A stretch of 64,000 bases of DNA, taken from positions 62,001-126,000 of the forward strand of contig NZ_VANS01000003.1 in NCBI RefSeq assembly GCF_005887615.1, given 5' to 3'. Of this stretch, positions 55,469 to 64,000 are shown piece by piece. The notes beneath the pieces are model-generated. The model made no database searches and was not told the origin of the DNA. It saw only the letters and a program-made list of their open reading frames with translations. The position numbers and the translations under genes were made by a program. Source of the DNA: Sulfitobacter sabulilitoris. GTDB taxonomy: Bacteria > Pseudomonadota > Alphaproteobacteria > Rhodobacterales > Rhodobacteraceae. Each line of letters starts with the position of its first letter. Within the stretch, counting starts at the first letter, position 1.

Positions 55469-56965
55469 TCAGAACGTCTGGTCGTAGTCGCCGACATTGG
55501 CCTCGGTGCGGATGACGGCGTCCAGATCCTCGAAAATGGCGCGCAGTTCATCCTCGGAGGCGGGGCTTTCGCAGACCACGACGAGGTTGGGTGTGTTGGA
55601 CGACGCGCGCACCAGGCCCCAGGCGCCGTTGTCGAGGATGACACGGGCGCCGTTCACGGTGACCACCTCCTTGATCGGGCGGCCCCCCAGTGTCTCTCCC
55701 GCGGCGTGCCTGGCCACCAGCTTGTCCACGATCCGAGCCAGCGTGTCGTATTTCTCGGTGTCGGGGCAGAATGGCGACATGGTGGGCGTCGACCAGGTTC
55801 TGGGCAAGGCGCGGCGCAGATCGGACATGGATTTCGTCGGGTTGCGGTCCATCAGCTTGCAGATTTCGACCGCGACGCGCATCCCGCAATCATATCCGCG
55901 CCCGATCGGTTCGGCGAGAAAGTAGTGCCCCGATTTCTCGAACCCCGCCAGCGCGCCGATCTCCTTGACGCGTCGTTTCATGTGGCTGTGACCGGTCTTC
56001 CAGTAGTCCGCCTTGGCACCATGCGCCTGCAACTCCGGATCGGAGGCGAACAGCCCGGTCGATTTGACATCCGCAACGAAGGTCGAGCCGGGGTAGAGCC
56101 TGGCAAGGTCGCGCGCCATGATGACGCCCATCTTGTCGGCAAAAATCTCCTCTCCCTCGTCGTCGACCACGCCGCAGCGATCGCCGTCGCCGTCGAAGCC
56201 CAGTGCGAAATCCGCGCCCGAGGCTTTGACCGAGGCCGACATGTCGTGCAACATCTCCATCGCTTCTGGGTTCGGGTTGTAGTTGGGAAAGGTGTAGTCG
56301 AGCCGGTTGTGGCTATCGACCACCTCGACGCCGAGCCGTTCGAAGAGTTCGGGCGCGAAGGCCGACGCGGTGCCGTTGCCAGTCGCGCACACGACCTTGA
56401 GCTTGCGGGTCATCTTGAAGTCGCCGACGAGGTCATCGAGGTAGGCCTCGCGCACGCCGTGGATGAACTCGTACCCGCCGCCCGCGCGCGTCTCGCCCGC
56501 ACCGGACAAAACGATCTCGCGCAGCTCGTCCATTTCGTCGGGGCCGTGGGTCAGGGGGCGCTCGAAGCCCATCTTGACACCGGTCCAGCCGTTGGGGTTG
56601 TGGCTGGCCGTGACCATCGCCACCGCGGGCGCATCAAGATGAAACTGTGCGAAATAGGCCATCGGCGACAGTGCCGGGCCGATGTCCTTGACCGTGATCC
56701 CGGCCTGCATCAGCCCCAGCATAAGCGCGTTCTTGATCGACAGCGAATAGTCGCGATAATCGTTGCCCACCGCGATCACCGGTGCGATCCCGCGGCGGTG
56801 CATCTGCGTGCCAAGCCCCAGGCCAAGCGCCGTCACGCCAGGCAGGTTGATTTCGTCGGGATATTTCCAGCGGGCGTCATATTCGCGAAACCCTGTCGGA
56901 GCGATCATCGGGTCGCGCAGGAATTCCCAAGTGTTCTGGGCAACGGTCGTCTTCGGTTTGGTCAC
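55469..56965 (-). CDS. Phosphomannomutase/phosphoglucomutase
   Basis: The 498-residue protein is an alpha-D-phosphohexomutase with the phosphoserine loop TASHNPNGW near residues 119-127, the metal loop DGDGDRCG near 257-264, and the C-terminal phosphate-binding RASSNTPNL block. It interconverts hexose 6- and 1-phosphates for nucleotide-sugar synthesis. The GTG start at 56965 lies 23 bp after kdsA in the same direction, so it is in the polysaccharide operon. Whether mannose or glucose phosphate is preferred cannot be told. Confidence 0.9.
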   Translation of the reverse strand: MTKPKTTVAQNTWEFLRDPMIAPTGFREYDARWKYPDEINLPGVTALGLGLGTQMHRRGIAPVIAVGNDYRDYSLSIKNALMLGLMQAGITVKDIGPALSPMAYFAQFHLDAPAVAMVTASHNPNGWTGVKMGFERPLTHGPDEMDELREIVLSGAGETRAGGGYEFIHGVREAYLDDLVGDFKMTRKLKVVCATGNGTASAFAPELFERLGVEVVDSHNRLDYTFPNYNPNPEAMEMLHDMSASVKASGADFALGFDGDGDRCGVVDDEGEEIFADKMGVIMARDLARLYPGSTFVADVKSTGLFASDPELQAHGAKADYWKTGHSHMKRRVKEIGALAGFEKSGHYFLAEPIGRGYDCGMRVAVEICKLMDRNPTKSMSDLRRALPRTWSTPTMSPFCPDTEKYDTLARIVDKLVARHAAGETLGGRPIKEVVTVNGARVILDNGAWGLVRASSNTPNLVVVCESPASEDELRAIFEDLDAVIRTEANVGDYDQTF

Positions 56966-56988
56966 GGGTAAATCGCCTTTGTATCACA

Positions 56989-57822
56989 TCAGAACGTCAG
57001 GGGGTGCGCCTTGGCCAGGGCGTCGAATTGCATCAGCGTCCTGATCAGGCCGGGCATCTGATCGAGGTAGATCATGTTGGGCCCGTCCGAGGGCGCGCGA
57101 TCCGGGTCTTCGTGGGTTTCGATGAACACCGCGGCCACACCGACCGCCACGGCGGCGCGGGCCATCACGGGTGCGAATTCACGCTGCCCGCCCGATGATC
57201 CGCCCTGTCCGCCCGGTTGCTGCACGGAATGGGTGGCGTCCATCACCACCGGATAGCCGGTCGCGGCCATCTGCGGCAGGCTGCGCATGTCCGCGACCAA
57301 TGTGTTATAGCCAAATGACGTGCCGCGCTCTGTCAGCAGGATGCGCCTGTTGCCGGTGGATTCGATCTTGGCCACCACGTTGGGCATGTCCCAGGGGGCC
57401 AGGAACTGCCCCTTCTTGACGTTGATCGCGGCCCCTGTTTCGCCGGCCGCCAGCAGCATGTCGGTCTGGCGGCACAAAAACGCAGGGATCTGCAGGATGT
57501 CGGCGGCTTCTGCCGCCACCGCGCATTGCGCCTCGTTGTGGACGTCCGTCAGCACCGGCACACCGATGGAGTGGCCCACCGATTGCAGGATCTTGAGCCC
57601 CTCGTCGAGCCCAAGGCCCCTAACACCCTTGAGCGATGTGCGGTTCGCCTTGTCGTAGGATGCCTTGAACACGAACTGCGCGCCCGCCGCGTCGCAGGCT
57701 TCCTTCATCTGACCCGCGATCATCTGTGCGTGATCGAGGCTTTCCAATTGGCAGGGCCCTGCGATCACGGTCAAGGGGCGGTCGTTGCCAATGACCAGAT
57801 CGCCGACGGTTACGTGTGTCAT
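56989..57822 (-). CDS. kdsA: 3-deoxy-D-manno-octulosonate 8-phosphate synthase (KdsA)
   Basis: KdsA condenses arabinose 5-phosphate and phosphoenolpyruvate to Kdo 8-phosphate. The 277-residue protein has [10 protein letters not shown] near residues 19-28, the [11 protein letters not shown] block, [13 protein letters not shown] and [11 protein letters not shown], the family's signature blocks. Kdo is needed for the lipopolysaccharide inner core and for the linker of group 2 capsules. Its ATG comes one base after the stop of the KpsE-like gene (TAACATG), a close coupling with export genes. Confidence 0.93.
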   Translation of the reverse strand: MTHVTVGDLVIGNDRPLTVIAGPCQLESLDHAQMIAGQMKEACDAAGAQFVFKASYDKANRTSLKGVRGLGLDEGLKILQSVGHSIGVPVLTDVHNEAQCAVAAEAADILQIPAFLCRQTDMLLAAGETGAAINVKKGQFLAPWDMPNVVAKIESTGNRRILLTERGTSFGYNTLVADMRSLPQMAATGYPVVMDATHSVQQPGGQGGSSGGQREFAPVMARAAVAVGVAAVFIETHEDPDRAPSDGPNMIYLDQMPGLIRTLMQFDALAKAHPLTF

Positions 57823-57823
57823 G

Positions 57824-59575
57824 TTAGGATGTTACCTGTTCCCGGAGAATGGACGCGGTGAGCGAGATCATGAGGTATATGCCCGCGAAGATAAGAAAGG
57901 CCAGTATCGTGTTCTCGAAGCTCCTGGGATAGGTGGCTTCCTGGCTGGGCACCGGCTCGACGCTGGTCGTCAGATAGCGCACTTGCCGGTTGGCTTCCAT
58001 ACGGGTCTGTTCCATCTGCTGCAAGGCCGATTGCAGCAGCATGTCGCGGGTGGCCAGATCGGCCTGCGCCATCTGGATGTTCACGCTCAGCTGTGCCAGC
58101 GAATTCTCGCCCTGGCTGACGTCCGTCATGCGCGCGTTCAGATCTTCGAGTTGCGCGTTGAGGCGGCGGATATCGCCGCGAACGCCATCGACGCGCGATT
58201 GGTTGGGACGCGGGTTGTCCAGCAGCGCCGCCAATTGCAGATCCTTGTCCAGAAGCTGCAATTCCACGCTGTTGATCTGGCTGCGCAGCCCCGCGATCAC
58301 GGCCTCGGGGTCCAGCGTCGCACCCTGCAATTGCAGGTTCACAAGCTGCTCCTGCGCCATCCTGCGCTCGGCTTCGGCGTTCTTGAAACTCGCCTCGGCG
58401 TCGGCCATCTGGTCGCCGCGCTTTTGCTGGCTCAGGCTGTTCACCCGGTCCTCGGCATAGCCGATCAGGCTGCGGGAGAATTGCGCGCTGACATCGGGAT
58501 CGGCGGCCACGACTTCCATGCGCAGCACGCCTTCGGTCGGATCATAACCGACCTTGATGTTCTTTTTGTACAGCTTGTAGGCCTGTTCGTTGGTCGGGGT
58601 GTCCTCCAGCCGCTGAATGGGGTCGATGAAATCCTGGGTGAAATGCGACTTGAACCCGACATCCCTGTCCAGTCGCAGCATCGCATCCTTGGATTGCAGA
58701 TAGGACTGCACCGCGATGCTGTCCTGGCTGGTGGCGAATTGGGTGCCGGTCAGCAACCCACCAAGGCCCGAGCCCCCCTGGTTGTCGGCCTGCAGGATCA
58801 GGAATTCGGACTTGGTGCCATACATCGGCGTGGCGATCTGGTAGAAGTAGTAGCCCGCCAGAAACGTCGGCAGCATGACGAAGAACGCCAGCCGGGTCAG
58901 CAGCAGCCCCAGTTTCTTTTGCCGCCGGCGGGTGATCTCGCGCTGGATTTCGGAAATTTCGCGCGTGCGCCGCTCGGTCGGGCTGAGCTTGGTGGAGGGC
59001 AGCGTTTCGCGCCCCAGCGGCACGGTCTGTGGCAGTTTGACATCATCGCCCTTGCCCTGGTCGGTGCGCGCGGGCAGGCCGCCGATGCCGCTCTCGATCG
59101 GTTCCTCGTCGTTATGGGGGACCACCAGTTCCAGCATGTTCGAGCGCTGGAACGGATCGATGCCCTGCGCGCGCAGCAGCCGCACGGCGTCGAAATCGGA
59201 GGTCGGCGCCAGCCCGTGCTTTTGCGCCACGCGGCGCGCCATTCGCAATTGGCGTCCCGTCAGTCCTTCGCGGCGGATCGCGTCGATATCCAGCTCTCCT
59301 TCGACCTCGCGGGCAGAGGATACATCGCCGTCGCGGGCGCGCGGTGCGGGCGGTTCTGCGGGGGCGGCCGGCTTTGGCTGCGCGGCCTGCTCCGGGCGCG
59401 GGCGGGGCGGTTGTGGCGCGTCCGCAGTGTCGCGGCGCGCAGAGACAGAGGGCTCGGACGGGTGCGGCGCGGGTGCCGCGTCCACCTTCCGCTCGCTGGG
59501 ATTGGCATTCTCGGCGCTGGGCGCGGGCGTGCTGCGCTTGATGCGAAACTTCCTAGCCTTGGGTTTGGTAATCAT
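57824..59575 (-). CDS. Polysaccharide export inner-membrane protein (KpsE/Wzz-like)
   Basis: The 583-residue protein has a long basic and then Pro/Ala-rich cytoplasmic N-terminus (residues 1-215), a membrane segment near 222-246, a large periplasmic coiled-coil-rich region (about 250-550) and a second membrane segment near the C-terminus. This is the layout of capsule export proteins of the KpsE/PCP-3 type, which link an inner-membrane ABC transporter to an outer-membrane pore. The ATG at 59575 overlaps the end of the ATPase gene by 23 bases. The length is more than the usual 380 residues because of the N-terminal extension. Confidence 0.83.
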   Translation of the reverse strand: MITKPKARKFRIKRSTPAPSAENANPSERKVDAAPAPHPSEPSVSARRDTADAPQPPRPRPEQAAQPKPAAPAEPPAPRARDGDVSSAREVEGELDIDAIRREGLTGRQLRMARRVAQKHGLAPTSDFDAVRLLRAQGIDPFQRSNMLELVVPHNDEEPIESGIGGLPARTDQGKGDDVKLPQTVPLGRETLPSTKLSPTERRTREISEIQREITRRRQKKLGLLLTRLAFFVMLPTFLAGYYFYQIATPMYGTKSEFLILQADNQGGSGLGGLLTGTQFATSQDSIAVQSYLQSKDAMLRLDRDVGFKSHFTQDFIDPIQRLEDTPTNEQAYKLYKKNIKVGYDPTEGVLRMEVVAADPDVSAQFSRSLIGYAEDRVNSLSQQKRGDQMADAEASFKNAEAERRMAQEQLVNLQLQGATLDPEAVIAGLRSQINSVELQLLDKDLQLAALLDNPRPNQSRVDGVRGDIRRLNAQLEDLNARMTDVSQGENSLAQLSVNIQMAQADLATRDMLLQSALQQMEQTRMEANRQVRYLTTSVEPVPSQEATYPRSFENTILAFLIFAGIYLMISLTASILREQVTS

Positions 59576-60212
59576 AGAGCTCTTTCGCTTCTTCCAAGGT
59601 GTCGAACATGTGAAACTGCCCATCGACCAGCACCGCCGCCGAGCGGGCGAATTTCTCGAGGGTGCTGGGGGAATGGGACACGATGACGATGGTCGTGGTG
59701 CGCAGGCGTTCCTGCAGGATTTCACCTGCCTTGCGATTGAATTCGACGTCGGTGCTGCCGGGCATGCCTTCGTCGATCAGGTACATGTCGAAATCCAGCG
59801 CCAGCATCAGTGCAAAGGAAAACCGCGACCGCATGCCCGACGAATAGGTGCCAAGCGGCTGGTCGAAATATTCGCCAAGGTTGCACAGCCATCGGCAGTA
59901 GCTTTCGACGTAATCGGGATCGAGCCCGTAGAGGCGCGCGATATAGCGGCAATTCTCCATCGCCGACACCTTGGACACCACCCCGCCCATGAACCCCAGC
60001 GGAAAGGAGATGTTGCAGCCCCGGCGGATTTCGCCTTCGTCGGGTTTCTCCAGCCCCGCCATCATGTTGATCAGCGTCGTCTTGCCCGTGCCGTTCGGTG
60101 CCAGAATGCCCAGGGACCTGCCGAGTTCGACCTTGAACGACACATGATCCAGGATCACCTTGTGCTGTGATCCGGTCCAGAAGGACTTGGAGACATTCTC
60201 AAATTCCAGCAT
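59553..60212 (-). CDS. Polysaccharide ABC transporter ATPase (KpsT-like)
   Basis: The 219-residue protein has ABC ATPase features: Walker A APNGTGKT at 38-45 (the first G of GxxxxGKT is replaced by A), signature YSSGMRSR near 147-154, Walker B with LIDEGMP near 165-171, and H-loop SHSPS. The family resembles KpsT/Wzm-type ATPases. It is the first gene of the operon with KpsE-like, kdsA and the hexomutase. No KpsM-type permease gene is adjacent. Confidence 0.83.
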   Translation of the reverse strand: MLEFENVSKSFWTGSQHKVILDHVSFKVELGRSLGILAPNGTGKTTLINMMAGLEKPDEGEIRRGCNISFPLGFMGGVVSKVSAMENCRYIARLYGLDPDYVESYCRWLCNLGEYFDQPLGTYSSGMRSRFSFALMLALDFDMYLIDEGMPGSTDVEFNRKAGEILQERLRTTTIVIVSHSPSTLEKFARSAAVLVDGQFHMFDTLEEAKELYDYQTQG

Positions 60213-60409
60213 CGACTGCTCCGGTTCTGCGGATTGATCCGTGTCGGATCGCGGCCCTCTTTTAGCAGAGGTGTATTAAGCGTCTATCCACCGAATTTGG
60301 CCATAGTATGTCGCATCTGGAAACAATTGTACAACACCTATCGGTGCGGATTGCGCGGGCGGCGCGGGCGGGATTGCGGACCCGATCGGCCCGCGGTGCG
60401 GTGCCGTGC

Positions 60410-61312
60410 TCAGTGCCCGATCTCGGTCGGCTCGGCACAGGCGTCGCCGCCGTTTTCGGTCTCCAGCGTCGTGTGGCGGATGTCGTAGCGGTCCGCCACG
60501 ATCCGACGGATGGCGCGGCGCACCTCGTCTGCGGCGGCGCCGTCGTCCAGCACCACATGCGCGTCCAGCGCCGGTTCATGTTCGCCCATCATCCAGACAT
60601 GCACATGATGCAGCGATGCGACACCCGGCACGCGCGATACGGCATCGATCACCTGCCGCGTGTCGATGTCCGGCGGGCTGCCCAGCATCAGGATCCGCAC
60701 CACGCCCGGCATCTCGCGCAGCGATTGCCACAGGATGTACCCCGCGATCAGCAGTGTCGCCGCCGGATCGACCCAGGTCCAGCCCCACAGCAGCACGATC
60801 GTGCCCGCCAGGATTACCGCGACCGACCCCAGCGCATCGGCCAGGTTGTGCAGGAACGCGGCGCGGATGTTGGTGCTCGACCGGCTCAGCCGCCAGGTCA
60901 GCGCGGCGGTGCCCAGATCGACGGCCAGTGCGACGCCGGCGACCAGCACGATGATCCACCCCGCGACCGGCGCGGGGTTGGCCAGGCGCAGCACGGCCTC
61001 GTAGATCAGGTAAAGACCGATCACGACCAGCGTGGTGTAATTGACAAGCGCTGCGACCGGCTCGATCCGGCCATAGCCAAAGGTCATCCGGCCGTCCGCC
61101 GGCTGACGTGCGATGCGCCGTGCGAGATAGGCAATGATCAGCGCGACCGCATCCGAGAAATTATGCAGCGCGTCTGCGATCAGCGCCAGGCTGCCCGCTA
61201 GGACACCGCCCGCGACCTGCGCGACCGTCAGGCCCATGTTGATCGCAATGGCCCATGCGACCCGCGTGTCGCCGCGCCTCGCGTCGGCGTGAGAGTGAAG
61301 TCCGTGCGCCAT
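60410..61312 (-). CDS. Cation diffusion facilitator (zinc/divalent cation efflux)
   Basis: The 300-residue protein has six membrane segments and the CDF metal-site pattern: H50-x3-D54 in DALHNFSDA and a second H-x3-D in FLHNLADALG. A short His-rich N-terminus (MAHGLHSHAD) and a C-terminal cytosolic domain with HHVHVWMM are present. It exports Zn or a related ion with proton antiport. Transcribed toward the KpsT gene with a 197-bp gap, so it is not part of that operon. Confidence 0.93.
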   Translation of the reverse strand: MAHGLHSHADARRGDTRVAWAIAINMGLTVAQVAGGVLAGSLALIADALHNFSDAVALIIAYLARRIARQPADGRMTFGYGRIEPVAALVNYTTLVVIGLYLIYEAVLRLANPAPVAGWIIVLVAGVALAVDLGTAALTWRLSRSSTNIRAAFLHNLADALGSVAVILAGTIVLLWGWTWVDPAATLLIAGYILWQSLREMPGVVRILMLGSPPDIDTRQVIDAVSRVPGVASLHHVHVWMMGEHEPALDAHVVLDDGAAADEVRRAIRRIVADRYDIRHTTLETENGGDACAEPTEIGH

Positions 61313-61462
61313 GGCCGCGTCACCTCTGGACAAAGGCTATCCAAGGCGCGTGCGGGGCACAAGCCGAAGCGGCACGCCCGAGCCTGCGTTCGGCAAACCG
61401 GGGCAGTGCAAATCATGGCCGTCCACTTGGCCCCGGGCCGCTGCTGATCTAGATACCCCACG

Positions 61463-62059
61463 ATGACCAGCGTTGCCCCCGATATCCGCCCGCGTTTGCG
61501 CGACTGCACGATCTGCGCCGACCGCTTTGCCGCGACGGCCACGCAGCATCGGCCCAATCCGGTGGTGTGGTTCCAGCCCGGCGCGCGGATCCTGATCGCC
61601 AGCCAGGCGCCAGGCCTGAAGGTGCACCGCGCCAACACGCCGTTCTGGGATGCCTCGGGCGTGCGCCTGCGCGACTGGCTGGGCGTTGACGAGAACACGT
61701 TTTACGACCGCAGCCGCATCGCCATCGTGCCGATGGCGTTCTGCTTTCCGGGCTATGACGCCAAGGGCAGCGATCTGCCGCCGCCGCCGGTCTGCGCCCG
61801 CACCTGGCGCGGCGACGCGCTGGCGATGCTGCCCGACATCGCGCTGACGGTGGTGATTGGCGGCCATGCGATGAAATACCACCTGGGCAGGATCGCATCG
61901 GTGACCGACGCTGTGCGCAACTGGCGCGACCACGGTCCGGACACCTTTGCCTTGCCTCACCCGTCGTGGCGCAATACCGGGTGGATCAGGAAAAACCCGT
62001 GGTTCGAGGCCGATGTGTTGCCCCAACTGCGCGCCCGCGTGAAAGAGGCCCTGAGATGA
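61463..62059 (+). CDS. Uracil-DNA glycosylase family protein
   Basis: The 198-residue protein starts with a CTICADRF block and has ILIASQAPGLKVHRANTPFWD and a C-terminal HPSWRNTGW block, a layout seen in family 4/5-like uracil-DNA glycosylase superfamily proteins. Four Fe-S cysteines as in family 4 are not all evident, so activity on uracil is uncertain. Its stop overlaps the ATG of the SseB gene (ATGA). Confidence 0.78.
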   Translation: MTSVAPDIRPRLRDCTICADRFAATATQHRPNPVVWFQPGARILIASQAPGLKVHRANTPFWDASGVRLRDWLGVDENTFYDRSRIAIVPMAFCFPGYDAKGSDLPPPPVCARTWRGDALAMLPDIALTVVIGGHAMKYHLGRIASVTDAVRNWRDHGPDTFALPHPSWRNTGWIRKNPWFEADVLPQLRARVKEALR

Positions 62060-62850
62060 CCCAAGAGACACCGCTCGATGCCGCCCATGCCGCGATGCAG
62101 GCCGCGCCCGACGACGATGCGATCCGCCTGCGCTTTTATGAGCGTCTGGCCGAGACGGAATTGTTCATGCTGCTCGAAGCCGAGGCGGAGGAGGACGACG
62201 ACACGATCACGCCGGAATTGTTCGATCTTGGCGCGGAATCCTGCGTGCTGGTATTTGACCGCGAGGAGCGGTTGGCGGCCTTTGTCGGTCGCGTGGCCCC
62301 CTATGTCGCGCTGTCGGGCCGGGTGATCGCGGGCACGCTGGCCGGGCAGGGGATCGGGCTGGGCGTCAATCTCGATGTGGCGCCCTCGTCGATCCTGCTG
62401 CCAGGGTCCGCCGTGGACTGGCTGCACCAGACCCTTGGCAATACCCCCGACGAGGTCGAGGCCCGCATCGCCGAGGTGCACCCCCCCAAGGGCCTGCCGG
62501 AAACCCTGATCGGCGCCATCGACAGCAAGCTGGCCACTGCCGCCGGACTGGCGCAACGGGCCTATCTGGTGGGCGTCACCTATGACAGCGGCGCGCGGGG
62601 GCACATGCTGGGCTTCGTCGGCGCCGTGCCCGAGGCGCAGGGCGCGCTAAGCCGTGCGGCGGGCGAGGCGCTCACGTTTTCGGGCATCGAGGCGGGCGCG
62701 ATGGACATCGGATTTTTCGATGCCGCCGACAGCGTCGCCGAGCGGCTGGACCGTGTCGGCTTGCGGTTTGATCTGCCGCAGCCCGAGACATTGCAGGCGG
62801 TGCGCGCGGCGCCCGGCAGCGATCCGGACAAGCCACCGCTCTTGAAATAA
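62056..62850 (+). CDS. SseB family protein
   Basis: The 264-residue protein has an SseB N-terminal-like domain (residues about 5-110 with FYERLAETELFMLLEAEAEE near 28-47 and LVFDREERLAAF) and a C-terminal domain ending in a phosphate-like loop region. SseB relates to enhanced serine sensitivity in E. coli; the function is unknown. It is coupled to the UDG-like gene. Confidence 0.8.
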   Translation: MTQETPLDAAHAAMQAAPDDDAIRLRFYERLAETELFMLLEAEAEEDDDTITPELFDLGAESCVLVFDREERLAAFVGRVAPYVALSGRVIAGTLAGQGIGLGVNLDVAPSSILLPGSAVDWLHQTLGNTPDEVEARIAEVHPPKGLPETLIGAIDSKLATAAGLAQRAYLVGVTYDSGARGHMLGFVGAVPEAQGALSRAAGEALTFSGIEAGAMDIGFFDAADSVAERLDRVGLRFDLPQPETLQAVRAAPGSDPDKPPLLK

Positions 62851-63047
62851 TCGCGGGCGCTTCGGGCGCGGATCCTCACGAAACGATCACGCGCCAGCCT
62901 TGCGCGGTCACACCTGCGGGAGGTCACGCCATTGCGAGATGCGCGCAGGCCGGCGCCGCGCCTATGCTCGGATCACCGTACCTTCACGTGCCGCACCCGC
63001 GCCCGCGCTCCCCGCTGGCAGGGGCGGCCATAGTCTCAGGAGCATTC

Positions 63048-63572
63048 ATGACCCGCTTTCACACCTTTGTCGCCGCCACCGCGGCGGCCCTGACCCTGAC
63101 CACCGCCGCCCGTGCGGGCGAGCAATACATCGATCCCAACGGCTTTGCGGTCTCGGGCTACGACGTGGTGGCCTATTTCGACCTGCCGCAGTCGCCCGTC
63201 GGCACGTCGCAATCGCCCGGCGTGCCCGGCGACAAGGATTTCACCGCCACCTACAACGGCGCGCGGTTTGCCTTTTCCAGCGCCGAAAACAAGGCGCGGT
63301 TCGAGGCGGATCCGGCGGCATTCGTGCCGCAATACGACGGCCACTGCGCCTTTGGCGTGGCCAAGGGCGGCAAGGTGCCGGGCAATCCGAACCTGTGGCG
63401 GATCATAGACGACAAGCTGTATCTCAACATCACCAAAACTGTGGTGGGCTTCTGGGAGGAGGACATTTCCGGCAACCTGACGCTGAGCGAGGCCAACTGG
63501 GTCGACATCGAGCCGCAGGCGGCGTCCAGGTCGGTCATTCCGCAGTTCCGGAGCGCGGCCCCCACAGACTGA
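63048..63572 (+). CDS. Exported YHS-domain protein
   Basis: The 174-residue protein has a signal peptide ending ARA (about residue 23) and a YHS-like domain: GFAVSGYDVVAYF followed by YNGARFAFSSAENKARFEAD and YDGHCAFGVAKG. These domains are often associated with metal-binding or heavy-metal proteins. A TCAGGAGC ribosome site precedes the ATG at 63048. It is followed by a strong hairpin. Confidence 0.88.
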   Translation: MTRFHTFVAATAAALTLTTAARAGEQYIDPNGFAVSGYDVVAYFDLPQSPVGTSQSPGVPGDKDFTATYNGARFAFSSAENKARFEADPAAFVPQYDGHCAFGVAKGGKVPGNPNLWRIIDDKLYLNITKTVVGFWEEDISGNLTLSEANWVDIEPQAASRSVIPQFRSAAPTD

Positions 63573-63623
63573 TCCGTCGCGTCCCGTGGCATGGCCCGAA
63601 TGCGCGGCCGCGCCGCACGACAT

Positions 63624-63658
63624 GCGTTTGACGGCTGCCGCCCGCAGCCGTCAAACGC
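63624..63658. terminator. Strong hairpin between YHS gene and the opgH-like gene
   Basis: A perfect 15-bp stem (63624-63638 with 63644-63658, 5-base loop) lies between two convergent genes and is directly followed by a copy of the GCCTCCGGCGG-type repeat. It may serve both genes as a terminator. There is no T run. Confidence 0.75.
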
Positions 63659-63693
63659 GGCCTCCGGCGGAGGTGCTTTCAGCCCAAAGAAAC
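63659..63693 (+). repeat. Intergenic repeat, copy 3 of the GCCTCCGGCGG-type
   Basis: The plus strand reads GCCTCCGGCGGAGGTGCTTT then CAGCCCAAAGAAACC, matching the copies at 27141-27176 and 55354-55387 in the G-C box and the CCAAAGA box with a variable middle. Confidence 0.75.
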
Positions 63694-63707
63694 CGGGCCG
63701 GCGCCGA

Positions 63708-64000
63708 TCAGTGCGTGGTGTCGAGCAGGCTACGCAGGCGTGACCGTTCGGCGCGGGCATGGGAGACGATGGCCGGCTCGCGCAGCGTGAGCGGGCTGTC
63801 CATGCGCAGACCCGCCATCCCGCGCGACAGATCGACCGCGCTGAGCGCCGACAGCGGCACGGCAAGGCACAGGCTGCCGACGATGGGTATCAGCCAGAGC
63901 GAGACCAGCCCGGAGACCAGTCCCGCGAGCAGCAGCAGGCCCAGCAGCGTTTCCACCCAGTGGAACGCGGCAAGGGTGCGCAGCGGATAGGCGCGCGCGG
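63708..64000 (-). CDS. C-terminal end of a glucan biosynthesis glucosyltransferase (OpgH-like), partial
   Basis: The frame runs open from the right edge to a TGA at 63708-63710. The visible 96 residues have two hydrophobic stretches (ETLLGLLLLAGLVSGLVSLW, then a second segment with WLIPIVGSLCLAVPLSALSA) and a soluble tail. The pattern is that of the OpgH/MdoH C-terminus, with IP-V-S after the last helix. The enzyme makes periplasmic glucans for osmoadaptation. The call is tentative because the catalytic domain lies outside the window. Confidence 0.6.
   Translation of the reverse strand, partial: ARAYPLRTLAAFHWVETLLGLLLLAGLVSGLVSLWLIPIVGSLCLAVPLSALSAVDLSRGMAGLRMDSPLTLREPAIVSHARAERSRLRSLLDTTH

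Overview
The window is chromosomal DNA of high GC content from an alphaproteobacterium, almost certainly a member of the Rhodobacterales (Roseobacter/Rhodobacter group). The evidence is the gene order (ftsX-plsC; mdh / sucC-sucD-odhA-odhB-lpd; mcl2 ... mch ... sdhCDAB), a complete-looking set of ethylmalonyl-CoA pathway enzymes (ccr, ecm, mch, mcl2), a LuxR/LuxI pair of the roseobacter type, and short intergenic repeats typical of this order. No insertion sequence, phage gene, CRISPR array, tRNA or rRNA was seen. Gene density is high, with many stop/start overlaps.

Layout. 1-2.9 kb: end of a cell-division/lipid cluster (probable ftsE end, ftsX, plsC, a PPOX flavoprotein, a fasciclin lipoprotein). 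3-13 kb, minus strand: 2-oxoglutarate dehydrogenase and succinyl-CoA synthetase genes (sucC, sucD, odhA, odhB, lpd) with small membrane proteins inserted (98-aa protein, DUF805, two MAPEG). 13.3-16.5 kb: mdh, a PRC-barrel protein, a TauE/SafE permease. 16.8-24.2 kb, plus strand: mcl2, an NnrU-like protein, a DUF1737-like protein, mch, a DUF1194 protein, then sdhC-sdhD-sdhA-lipoprotein-sdhB. 24.4-28.5 kb: FAD dehydrogenase, small zinc-ribbon-like protein, DUF1989 protein, deoD, H-NS-like protein. 28.6-35.4 kb: ecm, a large acyltransferase, ccr, then a small ORF overlapping luxR, and luxI. 35.5-39.4 kb: RecD-like helicase, SDR, TIGR02186-type protein and TSUP permease. 39.5-44.2 kb: BMP-type nucleoside ABC transporter. 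44.3-53.3 kb: rimI, tsaB, nfu, usp, BLUF photoreceptor, ilvE-like, M48 lipoprotein, IMPACT, hemolysin III, DCC, CDGSH, rimO. 53.4-60.2 kb: asmA and a polysaccharide-export operon (KpsT-like, KpsE-like, kdsA, phosphohexomutase). 60.4-64 kb: CDF transporter, UDG-like, SseB, YHS protein and the C-terminal end of an opgH-like gene cut by the window edge.

How the genes work together. The core of the window is carbon metabolism: TCA-cycle enzymes next to the ethylmalonyl-CoA pathway, which lets organisms without isocitrate lyase grow on acetyl-CoA-yielding substrates. Ccr and Ecm act on the C4-C5 CoA esters; Mch and Mcl2 act on the mesaconyl/malyl-CoA steps and feed malate and succinate into the neighbouring TCA genes.

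The most notable unexplained signal is a pair of palindromes of the form GTGATCAC whose centres lie exactly 21 bp apart. It occurs once upstream of sucC and once upstream of sdhC, with similar flanking bases, and looks like an operator shared by two TCA operons. A second notable signal is a 9-bp inverted repeat in the luxI leader whose 3' arm contains most of the ribosome binding site.
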